From assembly GCF_003313385.1 (NCBI RefSeq), contig NZ_QMHN01000001.1, positions 1,166,097 through 1,230,096 of the forward strand: 64,000 nt of DNA, in the 5' to 3' direction. Shown piece by piece: positions 15,858 to 25,790 of this stretch; the first letter of the stretch is position 1, and each line of letters opens with the position of its first letter. The notes below the pieces were generated by a model. The model did not search any database and was not told the DNA's origin. It was given only the letters and a program-made list of their open reading frames with translations. Made by a program: the position numbers and the translations under genes. The stretch is from Pedobacter chitinilyticus (GTDB taxonomy: Bacteria > Bacteroidota > Bacteroidia > Sphingobacteriales > Sphingobacteriaceae).

Positions 15858-15900
15858 TAGGAGCTAGTAGCTAGTAGCTAGTGGTTAGGAGTTAGTGTTA
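15858..15900. repeat. CTAG/TTAG-rich dispersed repeat
   Basis: GCTAGTAGCTAGTAGCTAGT is a short tandem of GCTAGTA followed by GGTTAGGAGTTAGTG. It is a member of the TAG family. The spacer 15856-16314 also holds a partial REP-like end near 15945-15972 (GCTTCGTAAAGCTCGCAATG) and the element at 16019. Confidence 0.6.
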
Positions 15901-16018
15901 GAAAGCACAGTTCATAATTTCTATAGTCAAAATTTAATCGTTATAGATTGCTTCGTAAAGCTCGCAATGACGTTCCTATTTAATTTCTGCAATATTACCA
16001 CCGAACTTTGTAAACCAA

Positions 16019-16174
16019 ACCTGATAGCAACGGAAATACTTTTTGTTGAACTCGATGAACAAACCTCTTAGGTTTTAAAAACCTAAGAGGTTTAGGCGGA
16101 TGCAATCACAAAAAGATTGAAGTGAATAGCAGGGCTACGGGAAGCGATAAAAACCTAAACCTGCTTTTCAAAAC
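16019..16174. repeat. REP/BIME-like element with nested 15-bp palindrome
   Basis: The element begins CCTGATAGCAACGG and ends CCTGCTTTTCAAAAC. Inside, AAACCTCTTAGGTTT (16061-16075) is perfectly complementary to AAACCTAAGAGGTTT (16079-16093) with a 3-base loop. The outer parts (TACTTTTTG and CAAAAAGATTGAAGTGAATA) can pair partially. From memory, similar elements are scattered in Bacteroidota spacers. Confidence 0.55.
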
Positions 16175-16281
16175 TATTTAAAACAAGAAACTGCCCTTTG
16201 CCTACAAAAACGATAGATTTTATCAGCTGTATTATGACTTTTATTAAGGATTTGTTACGATAATATCTCCTGCAAAATACT

Positions 16282-16289
16282 TACCTTTG
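16282..16289 (+). promoter_or_regulatory. -7 element of the gcvP promoter
   Basis: TACCTTTG matches TAnnTTTG and lies 25 bases before the gcvP ATG. No glycine-riboswitch core could be recognised in the spacer. Confidence 0.55.
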
Positions 16290-16314
16290 CGGGCATTAAA
16301 AATGCTAGCATTCA

Positions 16315-19194
16315 ATGAGCTTAAACATCCATTACCAAGAGAACTTTAAAGACCGCCATATTGCGCCAAATGAGGCCGATACTAAGGCAATGTTAGAAAC
16401 CGTTGGCGTTAATTCTATCGACGAATTAATTGAGCAAACGATTCCTGCAACCATCAGATTAAAGCAAGGTTTAAACCTTCCTGAAGCAAAATCTGAAGTT
16501 GATTATTTGAGTAGCCTTAAGCAAACGGCTTCTTTAAACAAAGTTTTCAAATCATTTATTGGACAGGGTTATTATGATAACATTACCCCTGGTGTAATTT
16601 TACGTAACGTATTTGAAAATCCAGGATGGTACACGCAATACACGCCTTATCAGGCTGAAATTGCACAGGGTCGTTTACAGGCTTTGTTGAATTTCCAAAC
16701 CATGGTGATTGACCTTACTGGAATGGAGATTGCCAACGCGTCTTTATTAGACGAAGGTACTGCCGCTGCAGAAGCCATGTTTATGCAATACAGTTTGCGT
16801 AAAAAAGAGCAAGGTAATAAGTACTTCGTTTCTGAAGCTATTTTTGCTCAAACTATTGATATTTTAAAAACCAGGGCTAATCCTTTCGGGATTGAATTGG
16901 TGATTGGTAACCACGAAACTTTTGAACCTAATGCAGAATTCTTTGGTGCCATTGTACAGTATCCAGCAGGCAACGGCGAGGTTTATGACTATAGCCATTT
17001 TGCGAATGTCCTACATGAGCAAAGTGTTAAATTAACGGTTATTGCCGATTTATTAAGCTTAACCTTGTTAACTCCTCCAGGTGAATGGGGTGCTGATGTG
17101 GTAGTAGGTACTACGCAACGTTTTGGTATCCCAATGGGATTTGGTGGTCCTCATGCGGCATTTTTCGCAACTAAGGATGAGTACAAACGTTCTATCCCAG
17201 GTCGTATTATTGGTGTAACCATTGACAGCAACGACAATTATGCTTTACGTATGGCGCTACAAACTCGTGAGCAGCACATCCGTAGAGACAAAGCGACTTC
17301 AAATATTTGTACAGCACAAGCTTTATTGGCGATTATGGCTGGCTTTTACGCTGCTTATCATGGTCCAAAAGGCTTAAAATTAATTGCTGAACGTACGCAC
17401 GGCTTAACGATTTCACTAGCTGAATCGTTAAAAGCAATTGGCTACAAAGTAAATAACCAAGCTTATTTTGATACGATTGAAGTAGAACTTGGCGATTTAA
17501 AAGGCGCTATTCATAAAGATTGTTTAGACAACAACATTAACCTTAACTATAAAGGTGATAAAGCAACCATTTCATTAGACGAAACCACCAATTTTGAAGA
17601 CGTTAGTTTATTGGTTCGTATTTTCTCTAAAGTAAAAGCAATTGCTACGGATAGCGTAGTGGTAGTAGATAATGTAAGCACTACTATTCCTGCTGCTTTA
17701 CAACGTACTAGCGAATACTTAACTCACCCTGTGTTTAACTCGCACCACTCAGAACACGAGATGTTGCGTTATATCAAATCATTAGAGACTAAGGATTTAT
17801 CGCTTTGTCACTCGATGATTGCTTTAGGTTCATGTACCATGAAACTTAATGCCACTACAGAGATGATTCCTGTCACTTGGCCAGAGTTTGGTAAAATACA
17901 TCCTTTTGCGCCTAGCGACCAAGTTTTAGGTTATTATACTGTATTTGATGAGTTGGATAAATGGTTGAGCGAAATCACAGGATTTGCGGCCATGAGCTTA
18001 CAGCCTAACGCTGGTGCCCAAGGCGAGTACGCAGGTTTAATGGTGATTAGAGCTTACCACCAAGATCGTGGCGATCATCACCGTAACATTGCTTTAATTC
18101 CTGCTTCGGCACACGGTACCAACCCTGCTTCGGCAGCGATGGCTGGAATGAAAATCGTCGTAGTAAAATCTACCGAAAAAGGTGAAATTGATGTAGAAGA
18201 TTTGAAAGCTAAAGCGAAAGAGCATGCTGAAAATCTTTCTTGCTTAATGGTCACCTACCCTTCTACTCACGGTGTATTCGAAGAAAGCATTATCGAAATC
18301 TGTAAGGTAATTCACGAAAACGGTGGACAGGTTTACATGGATGGTGCCAACATGAACGCACAAGTAGGCTTAACTAGTCCTGCTAATATTGGTGCAGACG
18401 TTTGTCACTTAAACTTACATAAAACCTTCTGTATTCCTCACGGTGGTGGTGGTCCTGGTATGGGTCCAATTGGTGTGGCAGCACACTTAGTTCCTTATCT
18501 TCCTGGTCACGCTGTAGTTAATATTGATAAAGGAAAATCTATTCCTGCGGTTTCTTCAGCGCCTTGGGGTTCGGCCAGCATTTTGTTAATTTCTCACGCT
18601 TACATTGCTATGATGGGTGCTGACGGTTTAACCAATGCGACTAAATATGCCATTTTGAATGCCAATTACATGAAGGCTCGTTTAGAGCAACATTATCCAG
18701 TATTGTATGCTGGTGCGAATGGTCGTTGTGCACACGAAATGATTTTAGATTGCCGTGGGTTTAAAAACTTCGGTATTGAGGTAGTTGATATTGCAAAACG
18801 TTTAATGGATTATGGTTTCCACGCCCCTACGGTATCATTCCCAGTGGCTGGCACCTTAATGGTTGAGCCTACTGAAAGTGAGCCTAAACATGAGTTAGAC
18901 CGTTTCTGTGATGCTTTAATTGCGATTAGAAGTGAGATTAGCCAAGTAGAAAATGGTCAACTTGATAAAGTGGACAATCCTTTGAAAAATGCGCCTCACA
19001 CTGCTGCAGTAGTGACTGGAAACGAATGGAATCACGATTACAGCCGTCAAACTGCTGCATTCCCACTACCTTATGTAGCCGCTTATAAATTCTGGCCGTC
19101 GGTAGGTAGAGTGAATGATAGTCACGGTGACCGCTCATTGATTTGCGCTTGTCCTCCTTTAGAGAGCTATATGGAAGAGGAAGCAACTGCTTAA
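16315..19194 (+). CDS. gcvP: glycine dehydrogenase (aminomethyl-transferring), P-protein
   Basis: The 959-residue PLP enzyme decarboxylates glycine and passes the aminomethyl group to lipoylated H-protein. It is a fused alpha-beta form: two homologous halves, about 1-440 and 450-959. The PLP-binding lysine is K703 in [18 protein letters not shown], and the glycine-rich [11 protein letters not shown] follows it. [13 protein letters not shown] at the start is typical. gcvT and gcvH are not adjacent, which is normal in this phylum. A strong terminator follows 20 bases after the stop, so the gene is monocistronic. Confidence 0.97.
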   Translation: MSLNIHYQENFKDRHIAPNEADTKAMLETVGVNSIDELIEQTIPATIRLKQGLNLPEAKSEVDYLSSLKQTASLNKVFKSFIGQGYYDNITPGVILRNVFENPGWYTQYTPYQAEIAQGRLQALLNFQTMVIDLTGMEIANASLLDEGTAAAEAMFMQYSLRKKEQGNKYFVSEAIFAQTIDILKTRANPFGIELVIGNHETFEPNAEFFGAIVQYPAGNGEVYDYSHFANVLHEQSVKLTVIADLLSLTLLTPPGEWGADVVVGTTQRFGIPMGFGGPHAAFFATKDEYKRSIPGRIIGVTIDSNDNYALRMALQTREQHIRRDKATSNICTAQALLAIMAGFYAAYHGPKGLKLIAERTHGLTISLAESLKAIGYKVNNQAYFDTIEVELGDLKGAIHKDCLDNNINLNYKGDKATISLDETTNFEDVSLLVRIFSKVKAIATDSVVVVDNVSTTIPAALQRTSEYLTHPVFNSHHSEHEMLRYIKSLETKDLSLCHSMIALGSCTMKLNATTEMIPVTWPEFGKIHPFAPSDQVLGYYTVFDELDKWLSEITGFAAMSLQPNAGAQGEYAGLMVIRAYHQDRGDHHRNIALIPASAHGTNPASAAMAGMKIVVVKSTEKGEIDVEDLKAKAKEHAENLSCLMVTYPSTHGVFEESIIEICKVIHENGGQVYMDGANMNAQVGLTSPANIGADVCHLNLHKTFCIPHGGGGPGMGPIGVAAHLVPYLPGHAVVNIDKGKSIPAVSSAPWGSASILLISHAYIAMMGADGLTNATKYAILNANYMKARLEQHYPVLYAGANGRCAHEMILDCRGFKNFGIEVVDIAKRLMDYGFHAPTVSFPVAGTLMVEPTESEPKHELDRFCDALIAIRSEISQVENGQLDKVDNPLKNAPHTAAVVTGNEWNHDYSRQTAAFPLPYVAAYKFWPSVGRVNDSHGDRSLICACPPLESYMEEEATA

Positions 19195-19213
19195 TCTTCA
19201 CATTAAATCATAC

Positions 19214-19246
19214 AAAAGCCCGAACCTAAACCGTTCGGGCTTTTTT
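19214..19246 (+). terminator. gcvP terminator
   Basis: AAAAGCCCGAAC (19214-19225) pairs perfectly with GTTCGGGCTTTT (19233-19244) with a 7-base loop. Six T residues on the plus strand follow the GC core. Confidence 0.92.
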
Positions 19247-19296
19247 GTGTAACCTGATTTTCAGTTTCTGCGTCTCAGAAGTAAAACCAATAAGAC

Positions 19297-20367
19297 GTGA
19301 AAAAAATATTACTACTTTTCGCTGCGATAGCGATGCTTTTATCTCCTACATACGCACAAATCAACAGCAAAAAAGTAGATAGCTTACTATCTGTACTATT
19401 TACTGACAAAGATGGTCCTGGCGGTGCCTTTTTAATAGCTAAAGCTGGACAACCTATTTATCAAAAAGCTTTTGGTAAAGCCAACATCGAGTTAGGTGTA
19501 GATATGACTACCCAAAATATTTTCCAACTGGGCTCCATCACCAAACAGTTTACCGCAATTGCCATCTTGATGTTGGAAGAGCAACACTTATTATCTACCC
19601 AAGATCCAATTTCTAAATACATTCCCGATTATCCCAACGGAGATAAAATTACCATCCACCACCTCCTCACCCATACTTCGGGTATTAAGGATTTTACCAA
19701 GATGAAATCCATTTCCCAAATTGCACAGAAAGACTTGTCACCAAAAGAATTGGTTGATTTCTTTAAAAACGAACCTATAGATTTTTTACCTGGGGAAAAA
19801 TTTGAATACAACAACTCTGGCTACGCTGTGTTGGGTTATGTCATTGAACTTACTTCTAAAGATACTTACGAGCATTTTATCCAGAAAAACATCTTTGCAA
19901 AAGCTGGCATGACCAACTCTAGGTATGCAAGTGATGTAGCCATCATCAAAAAAAGAGCTTATGGCTATCAACAAAAAAACAATCAATATGTAAACAAAAC
20001 GAGAATTAGCTTTAACATTCCTTATGCTTCGGGTTCCTTAATGTCTACCATAGGCGATATGTTAAAATGGCAAACTGCTTTAAATAAAAACACTTTACTC
20101 AAAGCAAGCAGTAGCAAAAAAGCTTTTACAGCCTACCAATTGAACAATGGTACCTCCATTAATTATGGATACGGTTGGCACATCAGCCAAATCAATGGCG
20201 CTCCTTCTCGGGAACATGGCGGAAGCGTATTTGGCTTTAAAACCATGGGTATTTATTTGCCTCAACAAGATATTTATGTGATTGGCTTGAGCAATTGCGA
20301 CTGTAACTCTCCTACCCAGGTTACTAGGGATATTGCCAAATTGGTTTTAGAAACCTTTAAAGACTGA
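19297..20367 (+). CDS. serine hydrolase of the class C beta-lactamase/PBP4 fold
   Basis: The 356-residue exported protein starts with GTG and has a signal peptide cleaved after TYAQ. The catalytic SxxK is S80-ITK-K83 in LGSITKQFT, the YxN motif is in EYNNSGYAVLGY, and the KTG-equivalent is EHGGSVFGF. It could be a peptidase, esterase or D-aminopeptidase acting in the periplasm; true AmpC activity is unlikely to be provable from sequence. The GTG start is chosen because the signal peptide begins there with MKK. Confidence 0.9.
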   Translation: MKKILLLFAAIAMLLSPTYAQINSKKVDSLLSVLFTDKDGPGGAFLIAKAGQPIYQKAFGKANIELGVDMTTQNIFQLGSITKQFTAIAILMLEEQHLLSTQDPISKYIPDYPNGDKITIHHLLTHTSGIKDFTKMKSISQIAQKDLSPKELVDFFKNEPIDFLPGEKFEYNNSGYAVLGYVIELTSKDTYEHFIQKNIFAKAGMTNSRYASDVAIIKKRAYGYQQKNNQYVNKTRISFNIPYASGSLMSTIGDMLKWQTALNKNTLLKASSSKKAFTAYQLNNGTSINYGYGWHISQINGAPSREHGGSVFGFKTMGIYLPQQDIYVIGLSNCDCNSPTQVTRDIAKLVLETFKD

Positions 20368-20443
20368 GAAGATGACTTCGCGAAGGGCTACTAAAATTAC
20401 AGCTAGATTTCCCCAAAGCTAGAATGATAGCAATATTGAAGAG

Positions 20444-20480
20444 AGACTTACGAAGTTTATAAAACTTTGTAAGTCTTCTT
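20444..20480. terminator. bidirectional hairpin between convergent genes
   Basis: AGACTTACGAAGTT (20444-20457) pairs with AACTTTGTAAGTCT (20463-20476) over 14 positions, one of them G-T, with a TATAA loop. TCTTT follows on the plus strand. It separates the serine hydrolase gene from the convergent DUF1343 gene. Confidence 0.7.
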
Positions 20481-20507
20481 TAAAGAACAATCTGAATCAG
20501 ACTGATA

Positions 20508-21722
20508 CTAAGGATAAAGCAGATATTTTAATCTCATTTTTTTATAGGCTTCTAAACCTGGCTCCCAACCTGCTCGTATGGTTTCGATAGGTACATCATC
20601 AATAATCTGTTGCCTAAAATCGCCACGACCAATTTGAATTTCTATGTTGTTCATTTGGTTGCTGAACTTAGATTCGAAAAATTTCTCTTTTTGAGGATGC
20701 GCTTTGTAGAGTTCCTTAATCCAACTGAAATTAATCTTTTTGCTCTTTCTTAAAAGTTCGGTATCGTAATTACGCAAGTCGATACCATAACAAACTTCAT
20801 CCATAAAAATTGGTGATTCTGCCATCCCTTTGATACTTTTTGGTGTAAAGCTAAAGCTGTAAATTCCCTTGTAAGCTGGACTACCCAATACTGTAAAAGG
20901 GTTATAAGTTCCTCTACCGTGGTTTACGTAAACACCTTCAAACATACATACACTTGGATATAATAAAATAGCTTGTTGCGTATTCAAATTTGGTGATGGA
21001 GGCACTGGCAATGTGTAAGGTGTATCATGCGTATAATTGGCCACTGGAATAATCTTGATATCTGCTTTAACTTTATTGCTTAGCCAACCTTCACCGTTAA
21101 CCATTTGCGCAAATTCGCCTACGGTTAAGCCATGTGACATTGGAATTGGAAACATACCAATACCCGATTTATATTTCATGTCTAATACAGGTCCATCAAT
21201 TAAATAGCCATTTGGGTTTGGTCGATCCAAAATTAGTAGCGGCTTTTTATTGGCTTCACAAGCTTCCATTAATCTAGCCAAAGCATTAATATTGGTATAA
21301 AAACGAACACCAACATCCTGCAAATCATAAATTAAAATATCTACATCTTGTAAATCTTCATTACTTGGCTTGTTCTTTTTTCCATATAATGAGATGATAG
21401 GAATCCCAGTACGCTCATCTATGGCATCGGCAATTTTTGCGCCAGCACTAGCATTACCCCTAAAACCATGCTCTGGGCCAAATACTTTCACTATTTTAAC
21501 GCCCAATTTCTGCAGGCTATCTACTAAATGGGTTTTACCAATAATTGAAGTTTGATTGGCTAATACGGCTACCCTTTTTCCTTTTAATAAAGGCAAGTAT
21601 AATTCGGTTTGTTCTGCACCTGTTTTAATACTTGAATTAGCTATATCGGTTTTGGTTGCCTTAATTTTTGGCGAACACGAGAATAATAGTGTAGCAACAG
21701 CTAGCAAGGAAAACAATTTCAT
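20508..21722 (-). CDS. DUF1343 lipoprotein, NamZ-type exo-beta-N-acetylmuramidase family
   Basis: The 404-residue protein has a lipobox (ATLLFSC) and a full DUF1343 domain. Visible segments are KRVAVLANQTSIIGKTHLVD, FGPEHGFRG, DILIYDLQDVGVRFYTNI, LDRPNPNG and the central VPPSPNL. As I recall, the DUF1343 family includes the NamZ exo-muramidase, which releases terminal MurNAc from peptidoglycan fragments. This copy is lipid-anchored in the periplasm or at the outer membrane. It lies next to an M23 peptidase gene in the same direction, which supports a role in cell-wall turnover. Confidence 0.88.
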   Translation of the reverse strand: MKLFSLLAVATLLFSCSPKIKATKTDIANSSIKTGAEQTELYLPLLKGKRVAVLANQTSIIGKTHLVDSLQKLGVKIVKVFGPEHGFRGNASAGAKIADAIDERTGIPIISLYGKKNKPSNEDLQDVDILIYDLQDVGVRFYTNINALARLMEACEANKKPLLILDRPNPNGYLIDGPVLDMKYKSGIGMFPIPMSHGLTVGEFAQMVNGEGWLSNKVKADIKIIPVANYTHDTPYTLPVPPSPNLNTQQAILLYPSVCMFEGVYVNHGRGTYNPFTVLGSPAYKGIYSFSFTPKSIKGMAESPIFMDEVCYGIDLRNYDTELLRKSKKINFSWIKELYKAHPQKEKFFESKFSNQMNNIEIQIGRGDFRQQIIDDVPIETIRAGWEPGLEAYKKMRLKYLLYP

Positions 21723-21846
21723 GGTTATTTATTTGATTGAATGATAAAGATAAATAAGAAATACAATAAACATAATTGATATTGCAAGTTTTTGCATGTT
21801 TATGCAATTATTTATGATAAAATATCCTATTTCCTTTAGATTGTTT

Positions 21847-23160
21847 TTATTTCAAAGGTATCCATCCTACCGTTCCATCTATAGTGCTAACCAATTGAAA
21901 GTCTTCAAAGTTTCCAATCACATTTACAGTTTTACCGACTGCCAAGCTAGCTTTAATGCCTGCGTTCACATTAGGGGAATCGAACAGTGATTGATTGTTT
22001 GATGTGATTTTAAGTGCCCTCATCGGCTTTGTTTCTACAAGAGATTTATTGGAAACATATCCAGATTTTCCGTTAGGCAATTCTATTTTATAATAACTGC
22101 TGGTTACGGCCAATACACGAGCTACGGTATTTAGTTTCAACGTTGCCGTTTGCTTTAACGGCAGACTATTTGAAATTTCGGCAGACCTGTTTATACGCAT
22201 GGTCGTGTTTAAAGTGGTAACATTGCCATTAATATTAGGAACTGGAGGAATTAATGGGTCAATAAACGGAAGTGGGTCAACAGCACCACTGCTAGTATAC
22301 ACTCCAAAATGGAGATGTGGTGGAGTAGTTTTAGCATTTCCAGTATTCCCCATCAAACCTAGCGTGTCTCCTATCATTACGTCTTGACCAGGAGTTACCA
22401 ATTGTTCATCTAAATGGGCATAATACAAGGTATAGTCTTTTCCTTTTGGCCTGAACCAAACCACCTTACCACCTAAATTATTTTCGTTAACACCTGTAAC
22501 GGTACCTTCTGAAACGGCTATTACAGGTGTCCTGAAAGTTGAAAAGATATCTATTCCCTCGTGCCGCCGAGTGTCATTATCTCTACCCACTCCAAAGAAA
22601 CTCTGAAGTTGCCTTCGATTCGCGACTTTTAAAGGATAGGCCAAGGATGGACCCACTGTCAATTCAAGGGTATAAGATCCACTGCCCAGAAGCTCTGGTT
22701 GTAAACGTAGGAAATAATCACCGCTTCGTTTTGCCTCCAACTGTAAATCCGAACCTAAGCTATCGGCAAAAGCCAATAGTTTAAATTCACTATTATCATT
22801 TTGTTCCCATATATCCATATAAATGGCGAAGCTATTTACAGATTGTTTGGTTAGCTTGGCAGTAAGCATTTGACCTCTTTCCAATTTAAATTTGAAGCTA
22901 GCACCGTCTAGTTTATCGGCAGCAAAATAGCCTGTTTCTTTGTAGGGAACTTTAACCTTGGAGGCGCTTTGCAACAAAGTATTGGCTTTGCTAATCCAAC
23001 CGCTCCCCATGGTGCTTTGGTTAAGCCCAGCATTTAACAACTTTCGTTCATATTGTTGATGTGGCGAGGAAGGCTTTAACAGGTTGAAAGGTCCGCTTTT
23101 ACATGCGGCCATTAAAGCAAAAGTACCTACCAATAAAATATATCTCCATTTTAAGCCCAT
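21847..23160 (-). CDS. M23-family metallopeptidase with SH3-like domain
   Basis: The 437-residue lipoprotein has a lipobox (FALMAAC). The N-terminal part is a beta-rich region that resembles a pre-peptidase C-terminal domain (about 60-170). The LytM/M23 catalytic domain follows with HEGIDIF (Zn ligands H and D), YYAHLDE and PPHLHFGVY. The last 120 residues look like bacterial SH3 repeats (SGYVSNKSL, GWIPLK). All M23 metal ligands are present, so it is probably an active peptidoglycan endopeptidase. It starts 10 bases after the lipid kinase gene, suggesting an operon. Confidence 0.92.
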   Translation of the reverse strand: MGLKWRYILLVGTFALMAACKSGPFNLLKPSSPHQQYERKLLNAGLNQSTMGSGWISKANTLLQSASKVKVPYKETGYFAADKLDGASFKFKLERGQMLTAKLTKQSVNSFAIYMDIWEQNDNSEFKLLAFADSLGSDLQLEAKRSGDYFLRLQPELLGSGSYTLELTVGPSLAYPLKVANRRQLQSFFGVGRDNDTRRHEGIDIFSTFRTPVIAVSEGTVTGVNENNLGGKVVWFRPKGKDYTLYYAHLDEQLVTPGQDVMIGDTLGLMGNTGNAKTTPPHLHFGVYTSSGAVDPLPFIDPLIPPVPNINGNVTTLNTTMRINRSAEISNSLPLKQTATLKLNTVARVLAVTSSYYKIELPNGKSGYVSNKSLVETKPMRALKITSNNQSLFDSPNVNAGIKASLAVGKTVNVIGNFEDFQLVSTIDGTVGWIPLK

Positions 23161-23170
23161 TAATTTTAAC

Positions 23171-24076
23171 TTATTTGGTTAGCAAAACTTCAATCATATG
23201 CGGTAAAACACCAACATCCCAAGTGTGCTGATTAGTTTCCATCAACTCGTCGTCCACATGAATGTCCTTAGTATCTAATTTGATTTTAAATTGATTTACG
23301 GCAATGGATTTAATTGGAAATTGCGGCTTTTTCCCTGCTACTATTTCTTCTAAGTATTTGATGATCAACGGACGCTGTTTGGCCTTAATCAAGATCAGTT
23401 CCAACATTCCATCACCTGGGTTGGCATTTTTAGCGAGTACCAACTTTGGACCTAACCTTGAAATGTTAAGCAGTTCGATCATCAAGAATTCATCATTTAG
23501 CTCCTTGCCATCAAGAAGTATCGTCGCTGGTATTGGCTGGTAATGTTTCGCCAAATGCAATAAGGCATTATGCGCTTGCAAAACTTCTTCATTAGGATCT
23601 TCTGAAAGCGTTTTAGGTTGTTCATCCATCCATTTGATTAAGGCTGGAAAAAGACCAAAACCAAAAGATTCGATAAAATACTTTTCCTCCTTACGTGTTG
23701 TGGCAACACCTATATCTAGCTTCTGTAATTTTTCCTGTTTCCACGATTCGGCATTTAACCTCAAGTTTTCTTCAATCCCTAGCGAACTAGCGATGTTATT
23801 GGCTGTCCCCAAAGGTAAGACCGCGAGCGGTCTTTTGTACTTCAATTTCTTATCCAACATAGTCAGTACTACCTTTCGCACTGTCCCATCTCCGCCAGCA
23901 ACTGCGATATACTTTACATCCGTAGCAATTTTCTTCATGATTTTTTTCTTTGAAGAAGCATAACTGCAACGATATCCAGCTGCATTGAGCATTTCCATCA
24001 AATGCTCGGCCTCATGTTCTTCGGCCCCAGCTGTAGGGTTGTGTATTAACTGTATTTTCGTCTGATTGATTTTCAT
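23171..24076 (-). CDS. diacylglycerol/lipid kinase family protein (YegS-like)
   Basis: The roughly 301-residue protein carries the DAGK catalytic domain. IQLIHNPTAG lies at the N-terminus, the nucleotide-binding AVAGGDGTVRKV around residues 56-67, and PLAVLPLGTANNIASSLG around 80-97. The C-terminal beta-sandwich ends with the phosphate-binding region. It probably phosphorylates a lipid such as diacylglycerol or a sphingoid base; Bacteroidota make sphingolipids, but the substrate is not readable. The frame extends to 24187, but MKINQTKIQLIHNP at 24076 is the natural start. It is divergent from surE and upstream of the M23 gene. Confidence 0.87.
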   Translation of the reverse strand: MKINQTKIQLIHNPTAGAEEHEAEHLMEMLNAAGYRCSYASSKKKIMKKIATDVKYIAVAGGDGTVRKVVLTMLDKKLKYKRPLAVLPLGTANNIASSLGIEENLRLNAESWKQEKLQKLDIGVATTRKEEKYFIESFGFGLFPALIKWMDEQPKTLSEDPNEEVLQAHNALLHLAKHYQPIPATILLDGKELNDEFLMIELLNISRLGPKLVLAKNANPGDGMLELILIKAKQRPLIIKYLEEIVAGKKPQFPIKSIAVNQFKIKLDTKDIHVDDELMETNQHTWDVGVLPHMIEVLLTK

Positions 24077-24186
24077 AACTACGCTATTTTCAAAGTCGTT
24101 AAGGCCATAAATCACCTTATTTTCATTTCTTGTCAACAATAAGAGGCTTACAATAGTTTTTAATACATCACTAAAAAATATTGGCA

Positions 24187-24912
24187 ATGAATATATTGAT
24201 CACCAACGATGATGGGATTTATAGCCCAGGGATAGCCGCTTTGGCACAAATTGCACTTGGTTTTGGTACGGTTAGAATCGTAGCACCCGATGTAGAACAA
24301 TCTTCCATGGGACATGCCATTACCCATTCGAGACCGCTTACGTATAAAAAATCACCCATTACTTTCGAAGGCATTGAAGCCTTTCGCGTGAACGGCACGC
24401 CTGCAGACTGCGTAGCTTTAGGTTTGCACATGTATCCAGATACGCAAGTGGTGCTATCAGGCATAAATATGGGACCTAACTTGGGAAACTCTATGTGGCA
24501 TTCGGGAACTTTAGCAGCAGCCAAGCAAGCGGTGTTATTAGGTGTAAAAGGCATTGCCTTAAGCACGCCCGTAGGAAAAACAGAACCAGATTTTTCAATA
24601 TTGAAACCATTTGTGGAACAATGTCTTGAAATGCTTTTTGAAACCAGTGAAAGTGCTTTATACAACGTAAACTTCCCTCAACATCCTACACAAATCAAAT
24701 GGACGAGGCAATCGGTAAGCTTGTATGATGGAACGGTAATTCCTGGCGAAGATCCAATGGGCAGAAAAAACTTTTGGATTTCAGTAAAGGCCCTAGAGCA
24801 AGCGGAAGAATATAGCGACAGATGGGCCATGGAACACAACTACGTATCCATCACTCCTTTAAGGCTAGATTTGACGGATGAAGTGAGGTTAAAGGAAAAA
24901 ATTGGAAGCTAG
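24187..24912 (+). CDS. surE: 5'/3'-nucleotidase SurE
   Basis: The 241-residue cytoplasmic metal-dependent phosphatase dephosphorylates nucleoside monophosphates. MNILITNDDGIYSPGI holds the metal ligands D8 and D9. APDVEQSSMGHAITH and GTPADCV follow, and INMGPNLGNSMWHSGT contains the second metal-binding Asn. The frame could start at a TTG at 24181, but the ATG at 24187 gives the canonical N-terminus. It is divergent from the lipid kinase, with a 110-base spacer, and is followed by a TAG-rich inverted repeat. Confidence 0.96.
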   Translation: MNILITNDDGIYSPGIAALAQIALGFGTVRIVAPDVEQSSMGHAITHSRPLTYKKSPITFEGIEAFRVNGTPADCVALGLHMYPDTQVVLSGINMGPNLGNSMWHSGTLAAAKQAVLLGVKGIALSTPVGKTEPDFSILKPFVEQCLEMLFETSESALYNVNFPQHPTQIKWTRQSVSLYDGTVIPGEDPMGRKNFWISVKALEQAEEYSDRWAMEHNYVSITPLRLDLTDEVRLKEKIGS

Positions 24913-25003
24913 TAGTTAGGGATTAGGAGTTAGTGATTAGTGATTAGTGGTTAGTGGTTAGTGATGGGCTGTCTGACTAGCTCCTAATCCCTATTTCCTA
25001 GAC
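24909..25003. repeat. TAG-rich inverted repeat after surE
   Basis: AGGGATTAGGAGTTAGT (24918-24934) is complementary to ACTAGCTCCTAATCCCT (24976-24992) with one mismatch. Between them are tandem copies of TTAGTGAT/TTAGTGG. It is the best-formed member of the TAG family and shows it is palindromic. Confidence 0.7.
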
Positions 25004-25080
25004 ACTAACATATTTTACATATAGGCAACATTGAATACGCATTGATTTTGCAACTTTGATTTCAATTTTATTTAGAACAT

Positions 25081-25782
25081 ATGAGTTTAGAAAATAAGGT
25101 AGCCTACATTACTGGCGGTACAAAAGGAATTGGCTTTGGCATTGCCGAGGCTTTGGTTAAAGCAGGTTTAAAAGTGGCCATCTCTGGCAGAAAACAAACT
25201 GACGTAGAAAAAGCTAAACAGGATTTAGGTGGAGATAACGTATTGGCCATTGCCTCTGACGTTAGGAATTTTGAGGACGAGCAAAAAGCGGTGGAACAAA
25301 TCGTTGCCACTTTTGGCAAACTAGATATTGTGATTGCTAACGCTGGCTTGGGTAAGTTTGCACCTATTGACCAATTGAGTTTAGAGGATTGGAACGCCAT
25401 GATAGACACCAATTTAACGGGTGTTTTTCATACCCTAAAAGCGAGCGTTGAGCAGCTTAAAGCCAATAAAGGCTATTATATTTCTATTGCTAGTTTAGCG
25501 GGCACTAACTTTTTTGCCAACGGCGCTGGATACAACGCTTCTAAATTTGGCGTAGTTGGTTTCACGCAAGCTGCGATGTTAGATTTAAGAGAACATGATA
25601 TTAAAACGACCACCATTATGCCAGGCTCGGTGACTTCTCACTTTAATGAGCACGAACCTAACGAGGCTGATGGTTGGAAAATACAGCCAGAAGATTTAGG
25701 TCAAATGGTTGTTGATTTACTGAACTTAAATCCTAACGTGCTTCCTTCTAAAATTGAAGTAAGACCAACTAAAACAAAATAG
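25081..25782 (+). CDS. short-chain dehydrogenase/reductase
   Basis: The 233-residue cytoplasmic NAD(P)-dependent oxidoreductase is of the classical SDR type. The Rossmann motif TGGTKGIGFG is at 11-20, NAG in VIANAGLG around 86-93, the catalytic serine in SIASLAG, and the catalytic YNASK follows 14 residues later. The basic residue after the second strand (SGRKQ) favours NADP(H). Substrate unknown. It is followed by a 13-bp palindrome and a convergent gene. Confidence 0.92.
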   Translation: MSLENKVAYITGGTKGIGFGIAEALVKAGLKVAISGRKQTDVEKAKQDLGGDNVLAIASDVRNFEDEQKAVEQIVATFGKLDIVIANAGLGKFAPIDQLSLEDWNAMIDTNLTGVFHTLKASVEQLKANKGYYISIASLAGTNFFANGAGYNASKFGVVGFTQAAMLDLREHDIKTTTIMPGSVTSHFNEHEPNEADGWKIQPEDLGQMVVDLLNLNPNVLPSKIEVRPTKTK

Positions 25783-25790
25783 AATTAGAA

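Noticed and set aside
16100-16314. Glycine riboswitch upstream of gcvP
   Set aside because: No recognisable glycine-binding core or tandem aptamer; the leader after the promoter element is only about 25 bases.
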